A stretch of DNA of 5,661 nucleotides from an uncultured Clostridia bacterium. GTDB lineage: Bacteria > Bacillota > Clostridia > Oscillospirales > Acutalibacteraceae. The notes beneath the pieces are model-generated. The model saw only the letters and a list, made by a program, of their open reading frames with translations, did not search any database and was not told the origin of the DNA. Numbering within the stretch: the stretch's first letter is position 1; each line of letters begins with the position of its first letter. Below, in pieces: positions 1 through 5,600 of the stretch. Both the position numbers and the translations under genes were made by a program. Location of the stretch: positions 1 to 5,661 of the forward strand of contig CALAQQ010000259.1 in NCBI GenBank assembly GCA_937888485.1, read 5' to 3'.

Positions 1-70
1 GATTTCCGAGCCCGGCAATGATGAACTCGGGAGGCCCCGAAGGAGTTTTATTTCTTGAGAAAAAATTCAT
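1..70 (-). CDS. pth: Peptidyl-tRNA hydrolase, N-terminal fragment (runs off left edge)
   Basis: Only the first 23 codons are present. The ATG is at 68-70, directly next to the TAA of the upstream gene (71-73) with no gap. The peptide starts MNFFSRNKTPSGPPEF and continues IIAGLGN. The hydrophobic strand followed by GLGN is the start of the Pth fold, where the family continues GLGNPG and the Asn lies in the active site. Pth is a cytosolic enzyme that cleaves the ester bond of peptidyl-tRNAs released from stalled ribosomes and so recycles tRNA. The extra residues before the first strand, ending GPPEF, resemble Pth of Ruminococcaceae-type Clostridia as I recall them. A ribosome binding site AAAGGAAG (79-86) lies inside the preceding gene, so translational coupling is likely. 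The identity rests on a short stretch; the catalytic His and the rest of the protein are outside the window. Confidence 0.8.
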   Translation of the reverse strand, partial: MNFFSRNKTPSGPPEFIIAGLGN

Positions 71-655
71 TTATTTTTCTTCCTTTACGATTGCGGCAGT
101 TTTTGTTTCTTCAACGCTTAAAGAGCCGTCTGCGTATTCTGTGGGGGTGTTTGTGTAAACAACGCTGATATCCATCTGATCAACAAGCTCCATTGCTTCC
201 TGGGATGAAAGTTCAATATCTGAGCAAAGAACGGAGAAACTGGTTGTTGCGGAGCTTCCGGGAGCGATTCCGAGCTCTCCACCAACAGCGGTGTTGATAT
301 AGATGCCGTTCTTGCCGTTATCCTTAACCTCGAAGCCGTAAACAGTGCAGCTTGTGTCTCCTGTGTTTTCGATAACAATAATCTGTTCAAAAGAAAGCCA
401 GTTTTCGGGAGCTGCATAGAATTCTTCTGCTTTTTCAGCACCGAGAGCATAGTCTTCTGCAAGATGTTTCTTGTTTCTGTCGGGATTCTTTATAAGGGCT
501 TCAAGAATGGAGATTCTTTCATGAATGGAATCCTTTGTGACAACAAGCTCTGATACGGGTGTATCGGGATTATTGTTTCCGACTGCAAAATAAATTCCCA
601 CTGCAGCTGCGGCGGCAATTGCGATAACAACGATGGCGATAATAGCTTTTTTCAT
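71..655 (-). CDS. Membrane-anchored protein of unknown function, 194 aa
   Basis: I do not recognise a family. The protein starts MKK, followed by one long hydrophobic segment (about residues 4-26) rich in Ala, Ile and Val. No cysteine follows it, so it is not a lipoprotein; it is probably an N-in signal anchor or an uncleaved signal. A short linker (NNNPDTP) and a charged, probably helical part (about 40-85) come next. Residues about 90-170 look beta-rich (IIVIENTGD, CTVYGFEV, ISVVYTNTP), as in an extracytoplasmic beta-sandwich. It has only two cysteines, C103 and C144, which could pair outside the cell. The C-terminus is charged (VKEEK). I chose the ATG at 653-655 because GGAGG (664-668) lies 8 nt upstream and the anchor begins there; an in-frame ATG 12 codons earlier has no such site. 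The gene has its own promoter, follows the clpC terminator, and ends against the pth start codon. The ORF is confident; its function is open. Confidence 0.8.
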   Translation of the reverse strand: MKKAIIAIVVIAIAAAAAVGIYFAVGNNNPDTPVSELVVTKDSIHERISILEALIKNPDRNKKHLAEDYALGAEKAEEFYAAPENWLSFEQIIVIENTGDTSCTVYGFEVKDNGKNGIYINTAVGGELGIAPGSSATTSFSVLCSDIELSSQEAMELVDQMDISVVYTNTPTEYADGSLSVEETKTAAIVKEEK

Positions 656-663
656 GATTTTGT

Positions 664-668
664 CCTCC
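664..668 (-). promoter_or_regulatory. Ribosome binding site fixing the start of the membrane-anchored protein
   Basis: The minus strand reads GGAGG here, 8 nt before the ATG at 653-655. The longer alternative start at 689-691 lies only about 9 nt beyond the predicted -10 box (700-705), so it would sit at or just after the transcription start. This decides for the shorter 194-residue protein. Confidence 0.85.
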
Positions 669-699
669 GTGTAAGTAGTATGTTTTATCACTTATATGC

Positions 700-728
700 A
701 TTATGACAGATTTTTGAAGAAATTACAA
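700..728 (-). promoter_or_regulatory. Sigma-A type promoter (extended -10) for the membrane-anchored protein and pth
   Basis: On the minus strand TTGTAA (723-728) is followed by 17 bp and CATAAT (700-705). TG sits one base upstream of the -10 box (707-708), giving an extended -10. The predicted transcription start is near 693, with a leader of about 38 nt that includes the GGAGG site. It lies between the clpC terminator and the gene, so this gene and pth appear to be transcribed separately from the heat-shock operon. I saw no CtsR heptad here. Confidence 0.65.
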
Positions 729-768
729 TAGCTATAATTTAAAATAACAATTTATTAACATATTGTTT

Positions 769-807
769 AAAAAGGATGCATTTGCAAATATCACAAATGC
801 ATCCTTT
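769..807 (-). terminator. Intrinsic terminator after clpC
   Basis: It lies just past the clpC stop codon. A perfect 14-bp inverted repeat (771-784 with 794-807; minus-strand arms AAAGGATGCATTTG and CAAATGCATCCTTT) encloses a 9-nt loop. On the minus strand the stem runs into five T residues and then AAAC. The stem is strong but its U-tract is short, so some read-through is possible. The plus strand has no T-run after the stem, so it acts in the clpC direction only. Confidence 0.85.
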
Positions 808-810
808 GAT

Positions 811-3255
811 TTATGCGGTTTCGCCGAAGATATATTTTCCGTTTTCAACCGAGCAGAGATATTTTTTGCCGGGAACAAGTTTTCCTTCGAGTATTTCTTC
901 GGAAAGCTTATCCTCTATCTGTTGCTGAATTGCCCTGCGCAGAGGTCTTGCACCGTAAACGGGGTCGAATCCTGCCTTTCCGATTTCATTAACGGCATCA
1001 TCGGAAAAATCAAGCTCGAAATCGAGCTCTTTAACTCGTTTTGAAAGATTTGCGAGCATTCTTTCGGCGATTTCGTTTATATCATTCTGTTTCAGCTGGC
1101 GGAATACTATTATATCGTCAACTCTGTTGAGAAATTCGGGGCGGAAAACATTTTTGAGTTCACCCATAACTGCCTCACGGATTTTCTTTTCATCCGCAGT
1201 TTCCGATTTGTCGGGTGCAAAGCCGAGAGTGCCTTGACCGCTTTGGGAAATTTTCTTTGCGCCGACGTTTGATGTCATAATAATGATGCAATTTTTGAAG
1301 TCAACTCTTCTGCCCTGAGAATCGGTGAGAATTCCGTCTTCAAGAATCTGCAGAAGCATGTTGAAAACGTCGTGATGAGCCTTTTCTATTTCATCAAAAA
1401 GCACAACAGAGTACGGTCTGCGGCGAACTTTTTCCGTAAGCTGACCGCCTTCTTCGTAACCGACATAGCCCGGAGGAGAACCAACGAGTCTTGAAACGGT
1501 GTGTTTTTCCATATATTCGGACATGTCAAGTCTTATCATAGCATTTTCATCACCGAAAATTGAGGCGGCAAGAGTTTTGCACAGTTCTGTTTTACCGACA
1601 CCTGTCGGACCAAGGAAAATAAATGAACCCGTAGGTCTTTTCGGATCTTTCAGACCTGCTCTGCCGCGACGGATTGCTCTGGCAACGGCTGTTACCGCTT
1701 CATCCTGACCGACAATTCTTTTATGCAGTTCATCTTCCATGTTAAGAAGACGCTGACTTTCTTCCTGTGTCAGCTGAACAACGGGGATTCCTGTCCATTG
1801 TGAAACAATGGCAGCGATTTCCTGTTCACCGACTTCGCCGGTTGAATGTGTGCTCTTTTCTTTCCATATACGGCGTTCATTTTCGAGCTCCTTGGTGATT
1901 GTGTTTTTCTCATCTCTCAGTGTTGCGGCATGTTCGAAATCCTGCGAATTGATTGCTGATTGCATTTCTTCACTCAAGGATTTGACCTTATCTTCAAGAG
2001 CTTTCAAATCGGGAGGTGCGGTAAATGCTTTTAATCTGACTCTCGATGCCGCTTCGTCAACAAGGTCAATTGCCTTGTCGGGCAGATATCTGTCACCGAT
2101 ATAGCGTGACGACATTCTGACTGCCGCATGAATGGCGTTATCGGAAATTCTGACTTTATGATGAGCCTCATATTTGTCACGCAGTCCCATGAGAATTTCA
2201 ACCGCTTCTTCCTCCGAGGGTTCACCGACGGTAACGGGCTGAAATCTTCTTTCAAGCGCAGAATCCTTTTCTATATGCTTTCTGTATTCGTCAAGGGTAG
2301 TTGCGCCGATAACCTGAAGTTCGCCTCTCGCAAGTGAGGGTTTAAGAATGTTTGCGGCATCAACCGCACCCTCCGCTGAGCCTGCACCGATAAGGGTATG
2401 CACCTCATCGATAAAAAGAATAATGTCGCCGGCTTTTTTGACTTCCTCAATGGCGTTTCTTATTCTTTCTTCAAAATCGCCTCTGTATTTTGTTCCCGCA
2501 ACCATGCCCGTAAGGTCAAGCGTGATGATTCTTTTGTTTCTCAGAAGTTCGGGAACTTCGCCCGTTGCAATCTTAAGGGCAAGACCCTCTGCGATTGCGG
2601 TTTTACCGACACCGGGTTCACCTATAAGGCAGGGATTATTTTTAGTTCTTCTGCTTAAAATCTGAATAACTCTTTCGATTTCTTTCTGTCTGCCGATAAC
2701 GGGGTCAATTCTTCCCTGAGTTGCAAGAACGGTCAAATCTCTGCCGAACTGACTGAGTACCGGTGTATCCGATTTTTCTTTTGTACCGTTTTTATGCTGA
2801 CCCGACGGTGACGGGTTGCTGCCGAGTGCGTTTGTGAGGTCACGGAGAAGATCCTGTGACTGAACTCCCATACTCGCAAGAATTTCGGTTGCGGCACCCG
2901 TTCCCTCGCGGATGATACCCATGAGAATATGCTCCGTTCCGATATATGAATGTCCCATGCCTCTGCCTTGAAGAATGGCTGTGTCTATAATGTTTTTGGC
3001 TCTCGGTGTGAAATCGTTCGGAGAAAGAACGGTCGGTGAACCGATACCCATACTGTTCCTTATTATCGCCTCAACTTCGCTGTAGCTTATTTTCTTTGCT
3101 GAAAGAGCCGTATAAGCCATACCGCCGTTTTCTTTGAGCAAGCCGAGCAGAATATGCTCACTGCCCACATATGTGTGGCCGAGATTTTCAGCCGCAGTGA
3201 TTGCATTGTTCAATGCATCGTTGGCTTTTTGAGTAAAGCCTGTAAATCTATACAT
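811..3255 (-). CDS. clpC: ATP-dependent Clp protease ATP-binding subunit ClpC
   Basis: A complete AAA+ unfoldase of 814 residues, close to the usual ClpC length. Two N-terminal repeats (about 1-145) carry GSEHILL and GTEHILM; E33 and E108 match the glutamates that bind phosphoarginine in Bacillus subtilis ClpC. AAA module 1 has Walker A GEPGVGKT (212-219), pore loop KYRG (256-259), Walker B ILFIDE (279-284) and arginine-finger region ERR (335-337). The middle domain (about 415-465) contains a UVR-like coiled coil with the tip SQDFEHAA (437-444). Module 2 has Walker A GPTGVGKT (549-556), pore loop GYVG (596-599), Walker B VVLFDE (617-622), FLNR (708-711) and sensor 2 GARPLRR (768-774). The LGF loop (677-679) is the ClpP-docking tripeptide, where B. 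subtilis has VGF. The protein therefore should unfold marked substrates and pass them to ClpP, which is not encoded here. The start is supported by AGGGGGATG (3261-3269). It is the last gene of the CtsR operon. Confidence 0.97.
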   Translation of the reverse strand: MYRFTGFTQKANDALNNAITAAENLGHTYVGSEHILLGLLKENGGMAYTALSAKKISYSEVEAIIRNSMGIGSPTVLSPNDFTPRAKNIIDTAILQGRGMGHSYIGTEHILMGIIREGTGAATEILASMGVQSQDLLRDLTNALGSNPSPSGQHKNGTKEKSDTPVLSQFGRDLTVLATQGRIDPVIGRQKEIERVIQILSRRTKNNPCLIGEPGVGKTAIAEGLALKIATGEVPELLRNKRIITLDLTGMVAGTKYRGDFEERIRNAIEEVKKAGDIILFIDEVHTLIGAGSAEGAVDAANILKPSLARGELQVIGATTLDEYRKHIEKDSALERRFQPVTVGEPSEEEAVEILMGLRDKYEAHHKVRISDNAIHAAVRMSSRYIGDRYLPDKAIDLVDEAASRVRLKAFTAPPDLKALEDKVKSLSEEMQSAINSQDFEHAATLRDEKNTITKELENERRIWKEKSTHSTGEVGEQEIAAIVSQWTGIPVVQLTQEESQRLLNMEDELHKRIVGQDEAVTAVARAIRRGRAGLKDPKRPTGSFIFLGPTGVGKTELCKTLAASIFGDENAMIRLDMSEYMEKHTVSRLVGSPPGYVGYEEGGQLTEKVRRRPYSVVLFDEIEKAHHDVFNMLLQILEDGILTDSQGRRVDFKNCIIIMTSNVGAKKISQSGQGTLGFAPDKSETADEKKIREAVMGELKNVFRPEFLNRVDDIIVFRQLKQNDINEIAERMLANLSKRVKELDFELDFSDDAVNEIGKAGFDPVYGARPLRRAIQQQIEDKLSEEILEGKLVPGKKYLCSVENGKYIFGETA

Positions 3256-3273
3256 ATTTTCATCCCCCTATAA

Positions 3274-3288
3274 GTTCACCTTGTGAAC
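3274..3288 (-). repeat. Short hairpin in the mcsB-clpC gap
   Basis: The 35-nt gap contains a perfect 6-bp inverted repeat, GTTCAC and GTGAAC, separated by 3 nt. In the mRNA it would form a small hairpin ending about 4 nt before the clpC ribosome binding site (3261-3269). No T-run follows, so it is not a terminator. It could affect clpC translation or mark an mRNA processing point, but this is inference. Confidence 0.5.
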
Positions 3289-3290
3289 GT

Positions 3291-4298
3291 TTAAGCTAAT
3301 GCTTCTCTTACAACTTTTGCTCTGTATGCATCCCTTAATGCAGGCGTTGCCGCATCGGGATTTGAAGCACTTATTGTTGCAGGCTGCATGCTGACAGTAA
3401 GTTCATTGATTTTTTCAATCGGCACGTCAACAAGTCCTTTTGCAGCGCCGAGTCTGACAACCGAAATCAGTTCCATGAATTCATTTGTGTTAAGCAGTCT
3501 TGCATTTTTGAGAATACCGAGCGCACGGAAAATCTTATCCTCATCTGCAGGATTTTTAATAAGTTCTGCCGCGGCGGCTCTTTCCTGAGAAACAAGCTGA
3601 AGAACAATAGATTTGAGGTTTGCGATTGCGGTTTCTTCGGTAATGCCGAGAGTAATCTGATTGCTTATCTGATACATATCACCTGTCGGCTGGGAACCTT
3701 CGCCGTTTGCACCTCTTATGGTAAGACCGAGTTTGGAAACTGTGTTTGCAAGGCGTGTCATCTGTCCGCAGCGTGTGAGTGCAGGCAGGTGAAGCATAAC
3801 CGATGCTCTCATTGCCGTGCCGAGATTTGTCGGGCATTGAGTGAGATAGCCGATTCTTTCGTCAAAAGCATATTTCACCTTGCCGTCTATCATTCTGTCA
3901 AGTTTATCCGCAATATCATATGCTTCTTCAAGCGCAAGACCCGATTTCATAACCTGCAGACGGATATGGTCTTCTTCGCAAAGCATGATGCTCACGCTTT
4001 CATCCGAAGAAAGAACAAGCGCACTGCCGTCTTTTTTTGATGCGAATTCAGGACTGATAAGATGGCTTTCCGCAAGCGACACAGCCTGAATTCTTGATAA
4101 ATCCTTCATTTCGATATAGCTGAAATCTTTTCTGTCATTCTCAAAAAGTATTCCCTTAATCAGCTCATTTACTTTGTTTTTGCCGTTGATATCGAGCTTT
4201 GCGGGGAACGGAAAATCATAAAGATTTCTTGCAAGACGTATGCGTGTGCTGATAACAACATCGCCCTGGTCGCCTTTTTCAAGATACCATTTATTCAT
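3291..4298 (-). CDS. mcsB: Protein-arginine kinase McsB
   Basis: A 335-residue phosphagen-kinase-fold enzyme that uses ATP to phosphorylate arginines on proteins, marking them for ClpC-ClpP, and inactivates the CtsR repressor. Motifs seen: STRIRLARN (17-25) in the nucleotide-binding part; CEEDH (107-111) with the two acidic residues E108 and E109; CPTN with the reactive cysteine C155; RASVMLHLPAL (164-174); and RGANGEGS (195-202). RDAYRA (322-327) fits the RDxxRA phosphoarginine-binding motif that controls McsB allosterically. B. subtilis McsB is about 363 residues; this one is shorter at both ends but keeps all these motifs. The first residue of the acidic loop is Cys where B. subtilis has Asn. 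The ATG overlaps the mcsA stop by 1 nt (TAATG), with AAGGAGG at 4308-4314 inside mcsA, so translation is coupled to mcsA. Confidence 0.96.
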   Translation of the reverse strand: MNKWYLEKGDQGDVVISTRIRLARNLYDFPFPAKLDINGKNKVNELIKGILFENDRKDFSYIEMKDLSRIQAVSLAESHLISPEFASKKDGSALVLSSDESVSIMLCEEDHIRLQVMKSGLALEEAYDIADKLDRMIDGKVKYAFDERIGYLTQCPTNLGTAMRASVMLHLPALTRCGQMTRLANTVSKLGLTIRGANGEGSQPTGDMYQISNQITLGITEETAIANLKSIVLQLVSQERAAAAELIKNPADEDKIFRALGILKNARLLNTNEFMELISVVRLGAAKGLVDVPIEKINELTVSMQPATISASNPDAATPALRDAYRAKVVREALA

Positions 4299-4807
4299 TA
4301 TGCTTCGCCTCCTTCAAGAGCCTTGATTTCATCTCTGATTTTTGCCGCTTCTTCAAATTCCTGTTTTGCAACCGCTTCATTCATAAGAGCTTTGAGCTTT
4401 TCAATTTTTTCTTCTGTTGTTTCAATTTTCGGAGTTTCGACGGGTGCGGTGCTTACCTTTCCGCTGTGTTTGATTTTGCCGTGAATTCTCTGGATTGAGG
4501 GGAGAAGACGGTCATAGAAAGTGGTGTAACAATCCGCACAGCCTACTCTGCCGTTTCGCACAATTTCTTCAAATGAAGTTCCGCATTTTGTGCATCTCTG
4601 TGTTTTGCCCGATGTAAGCGACGGCATCATGTCGCCGAGAAAACCTCCGAAAAGTTCGGAAAGATTCAGACCGAAGCCCGAAAACATATCCGAATAGCCG
4701 AGGTGTGATGCGCAATCGGAGCAAAGATGACTTTCCGCCATGTCACCGTTTATAATCTGCTTGATGTGGGTTGTTGCTTCATTCTTTCCGCAATTCTGAC
4801 ATACCAT
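4298..4807 (-). CDS. mcsA: McsA, zinc-binding activator of the McsB arginine kinase
   Basis: A 169-residue cytosolic adaptor. Four CxxC pairs are visible: C3/C6, C29/C32, C72/C75 and C90/C93, forming two treble-clef-like zinc modules (about 1-36 and 70-95). Between them is a Gly/Phe/Met-rich linker (about 38-64). A basic stretch follows (107-117), then a linker, then a C-terminal UVR motif (about 132-165; core QEFEEAAKIRDEI) predicted as coiled coil. The same type of motif occurs in the ClpC middle domain. In B. subtilis, McsA stimulates McsB kinase activity and takes part in CtsR control. Its length and architecture fit the family. The ATG is 3 nt after the ctsR stop, and its AGAAAGGATG site lies in the last ctsR codons. 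Confidence 0.95.
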   Translation of the reverse strand: MVCQNCGKNEATTHIKQIINGDMAESHLCSDCASHLGYSDMFSGFGLNLSELFGGFLGDMMPSLTSGKTQRCTKCGTSFEEIVRNGRVGCADCYTTFYDRLLPSIQRIHGKIKHSGKVSTAPVETPKIETTEEKIEKLKALMNEAVAKQEFEEAAKIRDEIKALEGGEA

Positions 4808-4810
4808 AAA

Positions 4811-5269
4811 TCAATCATCCTTTCTGTGTATCGTAATTAACATTTGTTTGAAAATTGTTGCTCTGATTCTTTCTTTGACGGGCGAGGGGAGGGCGCGGAG
4901 TGAATTTTCTCCCGTTGCGGCAAGGAGAAGTCGTGCGCTGTATGCATCTATTGCACCGTTATGAAGAAGATTCATAACGTTTGCGTGGCAGGTTGCATAG
5001 TCGAGAGATTCGCCTATGCAGTTTACCGTGTGCATTATGAGTGAGGGTTTATCGAGGTTTACTCTTGTAATTTTGATGTATCCGCCGCCGCCTCGTCTGC
5101 TTTCAACTATATAGCCCTGCTCAGGCGTGAATCTTGAAGATATAACATAGTTTATCTGACTCGGTACGCATCCGATTGACTGTGCAAATTCGTTTCGCTG
5201 AATTTCAGCCATACCGTCGTCTTCAAGCATTTCCATGAGCATTCTTGCTATCTGATTGCTTAAACTCAT
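4811..5269 (-). CDS. ctsR: CtsR, transcriptional repressor of class III heat-shock genes
   Basis: A 152-residue DNA-binding repressor, matching the usual length of about 150. The N-terminal winged helix-turn-helix shows CVPSQINYVI (34-43), RFT (46-48) and RRGGGGYI (58-65). The glycine-rich wing enters the minor groove and is the thermosensor in Gram-positive CtsR; arginines just before it are McsB targets in studied species. The C-terminal four-helix domain (about 75-152) mediates dimerisation and McsB contact and ends LITIHRKDD. It is the first gene of its operon and is preceded by CtsR heptads, so autoregulation is expected. The site before the start is weak (AGAGATGATG just upstream). No in-frame ATG, GTG or TTG was found in the leader as far back as the operator, so the start is secure despite this. 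Confidence 0.96.
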   Translation of the reverse strand: MSLSNQIARMLMEMLEDDGMAEIQRNEFAQSIGCVPSQINYVISSRFTPEQGYIVESRRGGGGYIKITRVNLDKPSLIMHTVNCIGESLDYATCHANVMNLLHNGAIDAYSARLLLAATGENSLRALPSPVKERIRATIFKQMLITIHRKDD

Positions 5270-5296
5270 ATCATCATCTCTTTCGTTTATATCAAA

Positions 5297-5319
5297 TTTG
5301 ACTTTGACTTTCTTTGACT
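5297..5319 (-). promoter_or_regulatory. CtsR operator, promoter-downstream group (three heptads)
   Basis: On the minus strand AGTCAAA (5313-5319), spacer GAA, then AGTCAAA (5303-5309) match the known CtsR operator, two RGTCAAA heptads 3 bp apart with A in the middle of the spacer. A third AGTCAAA (5297-5303) overlaps the second by one base. The group begins at about the predicted transcription start (near 5320-5321), a position where a bound repressor would block initiation. Confidence 0.93.
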
Positions 5320-5327
5320 TTAATCAC

Positions 5328-5356
5328 ATTATAGTCAGGAAAGGTCAAAACGTCAA
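5328..5356 (-). promoter_or_regulatory. Sigma-A promoter of the ctsR-mcsA-mcsB-clpC operon
   Basis: The minus strand has TTGACG (5351-5356), an exact 17-bp spacer, and a perfect TATAAT (5328-5333). The transcript should start near 5320-5321, giving a leader of about 51 nt. The -35 box is itself part of a CtsR-like heptad, and heptads lie on both sides. This intrinsically strong promoter is therefore expected to be held down by CtsR and to open on heat or protein stress. Confidence 0.93.
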
Positions 5357-5374
5357 AGGTCAAAAAAGGTCAAA
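5343..5374 (+). promoter_or_regulatory. CtsR operator, promoter-upstream group (four heptads)
   Basis: On the plus strand GGTCAAA (5358-5364), spacer AAA, then GGTCAAA (5368-5374) is a perfect CtsR operator. Two more units lie next to it: GGTCAAA (5343-5349, in the promoter spacer) and CGTCAAA (5351-5357, one mismatch, over the -35 box). These face the opposite way from the downstream group. CtsR bound here would cover the -35 region. Confidence 0.88.
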
Positions 5375-5467
5375 TTTGATTGTTTGTGTGCCGAAAATCA
5401 AAAATATCTCTGTTTTTCTTTGAAAACCTCTTGTTTTCTTTAATTTCTTAAAATTCGATTTTGTGTG

Positions 5468-5499
5468 AAGGTCAAGAACATTATAGACTTTTTGACCTT
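5468..5499. repeat. Inverted repeat of CtsR-like half-sites at the divergent promoter
   Basis: A perfect 8-bp inverted repeat: AAGGTCAA (5468-5475) and TTGACCTT (5492-5499), 16 bp apart. The right arm gives a full GGTCAAA heptad on the minus strand (5491-5497) and coincides with the -35 box of a plus-strand promoter. The left arm gives GGTCAAG, one mismatch. Heptads are normally tandem with 3-bp spacing, so a working CtsR site is uncertain. Confidence 0.5.
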
Positions 5500-5519
5500 G
5501 ATTTATTCTGAAATATAAT
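5492..5519 (+). promoter_or_regulatory. Sigma-A type promoter for the plus-strand gene (candidate 1)
   Basis: TTGACC (5492-5497), 16-bp spacer, perfect TATAAT (5514-5519). The transcript would begin near 5526, leaving a leader of about 75 nt before the ATG at 5601. Its -35 box lies in the right arm of the 5468-5499 inverted repeat. Confidence 0.7.
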
Positions 5520-5543
5520 GATTATATCAACAGTAATACGCTC

Positions 5544-5572
5544 TTTACTTTTTTTCTTAGTAATGATATAAT
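5544..5572 (+). promoter_or_regulatory. Possible second promoter for the plus-strand gene (candidate 2)
   Basis: A perfect TATAAT (5567-5572) has a weak -35 (CTTTAC at 5544-5549 with a 17-bp spacer, or TTTACT at 5545-5550 with 16 bp). The start would be near 5579, giving a short leader of about 22 nt that still contains the GGAG site. It may act alone or in tandem with the promoter upstream. Confidence 0.45.
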
Positions 5573-5600
5573 TATATGACTAATTTTCGGAGAGCTGCTT

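Larger units (their letters stand above)
5270..5600. other. Divergent intergenic control region between ctsR and the plus-strand gene
   Basis: These 331 bp carry no convincing coding sequence. The left part (5297-5374) holds the ctsR promoter and its heptads. The middle (5375-5467) is AT-rich and shows only a weak 6-bp inverted repeat (5422-5427 with 5433-5438) and no clear promoter. The right part (5468-5600) holds an inverted repeat, two possible plus-strand promoters and a ribosome binding site (GGAG, 5589-5592). I saw no CIRCE element (the HrcA site). Confidence 0.8.

Noticed and set aside
118..462. Minus-strand open frame of 114 codons inside the membrane-protein gene
   Set aside because: It overlaps the 71-655 gene in another frame. 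That gene has a promoter, a GGAGG site and a coherent anchor-plus-domain layout; the alternative has none of these.
656..691. Twelve-codon N-terminal extension of the membrane-anchored protein
   Set aside because: It would start almost at the predicted transcription start, has no ribosome binding site, and would put a polar stretch before a normal MKK-hydrophobic start.
763..5000. Plus-strand and alternative-frame open frames inside clpC, mcsB and other genes (for example 763-1044, 1499-1708, 1808-2104, 2348-2665, 3789-4040)
   Set aside because: They lie opposite or out of frame within strongly recognisable genes, have no ribosome binding site or family-like content that I could see, and are best explained as shadows.
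5422..5438. GAAAAC/GTTTTC inverted repeat as a terminator or regulator
   Set aside because: Only 6 AT-rich base pairs in low-complexity sequence; no gene ends here, so it is probably chance.
5480..5485. Minus-strand TATAAT as a second, distal ctsR promoter
   Set aside because: No acceptable -35 box occurs 16-18 bp upstream and there is no extended -10 TG.
5468..5499. AAGGTCAA/TTGACCTT inverted repeat as an intrinsic terminator
   Set aside because: The loop is 16 nt, no T-run follows in either direction, no gene ends here, and the right arm is part of a good promoter.
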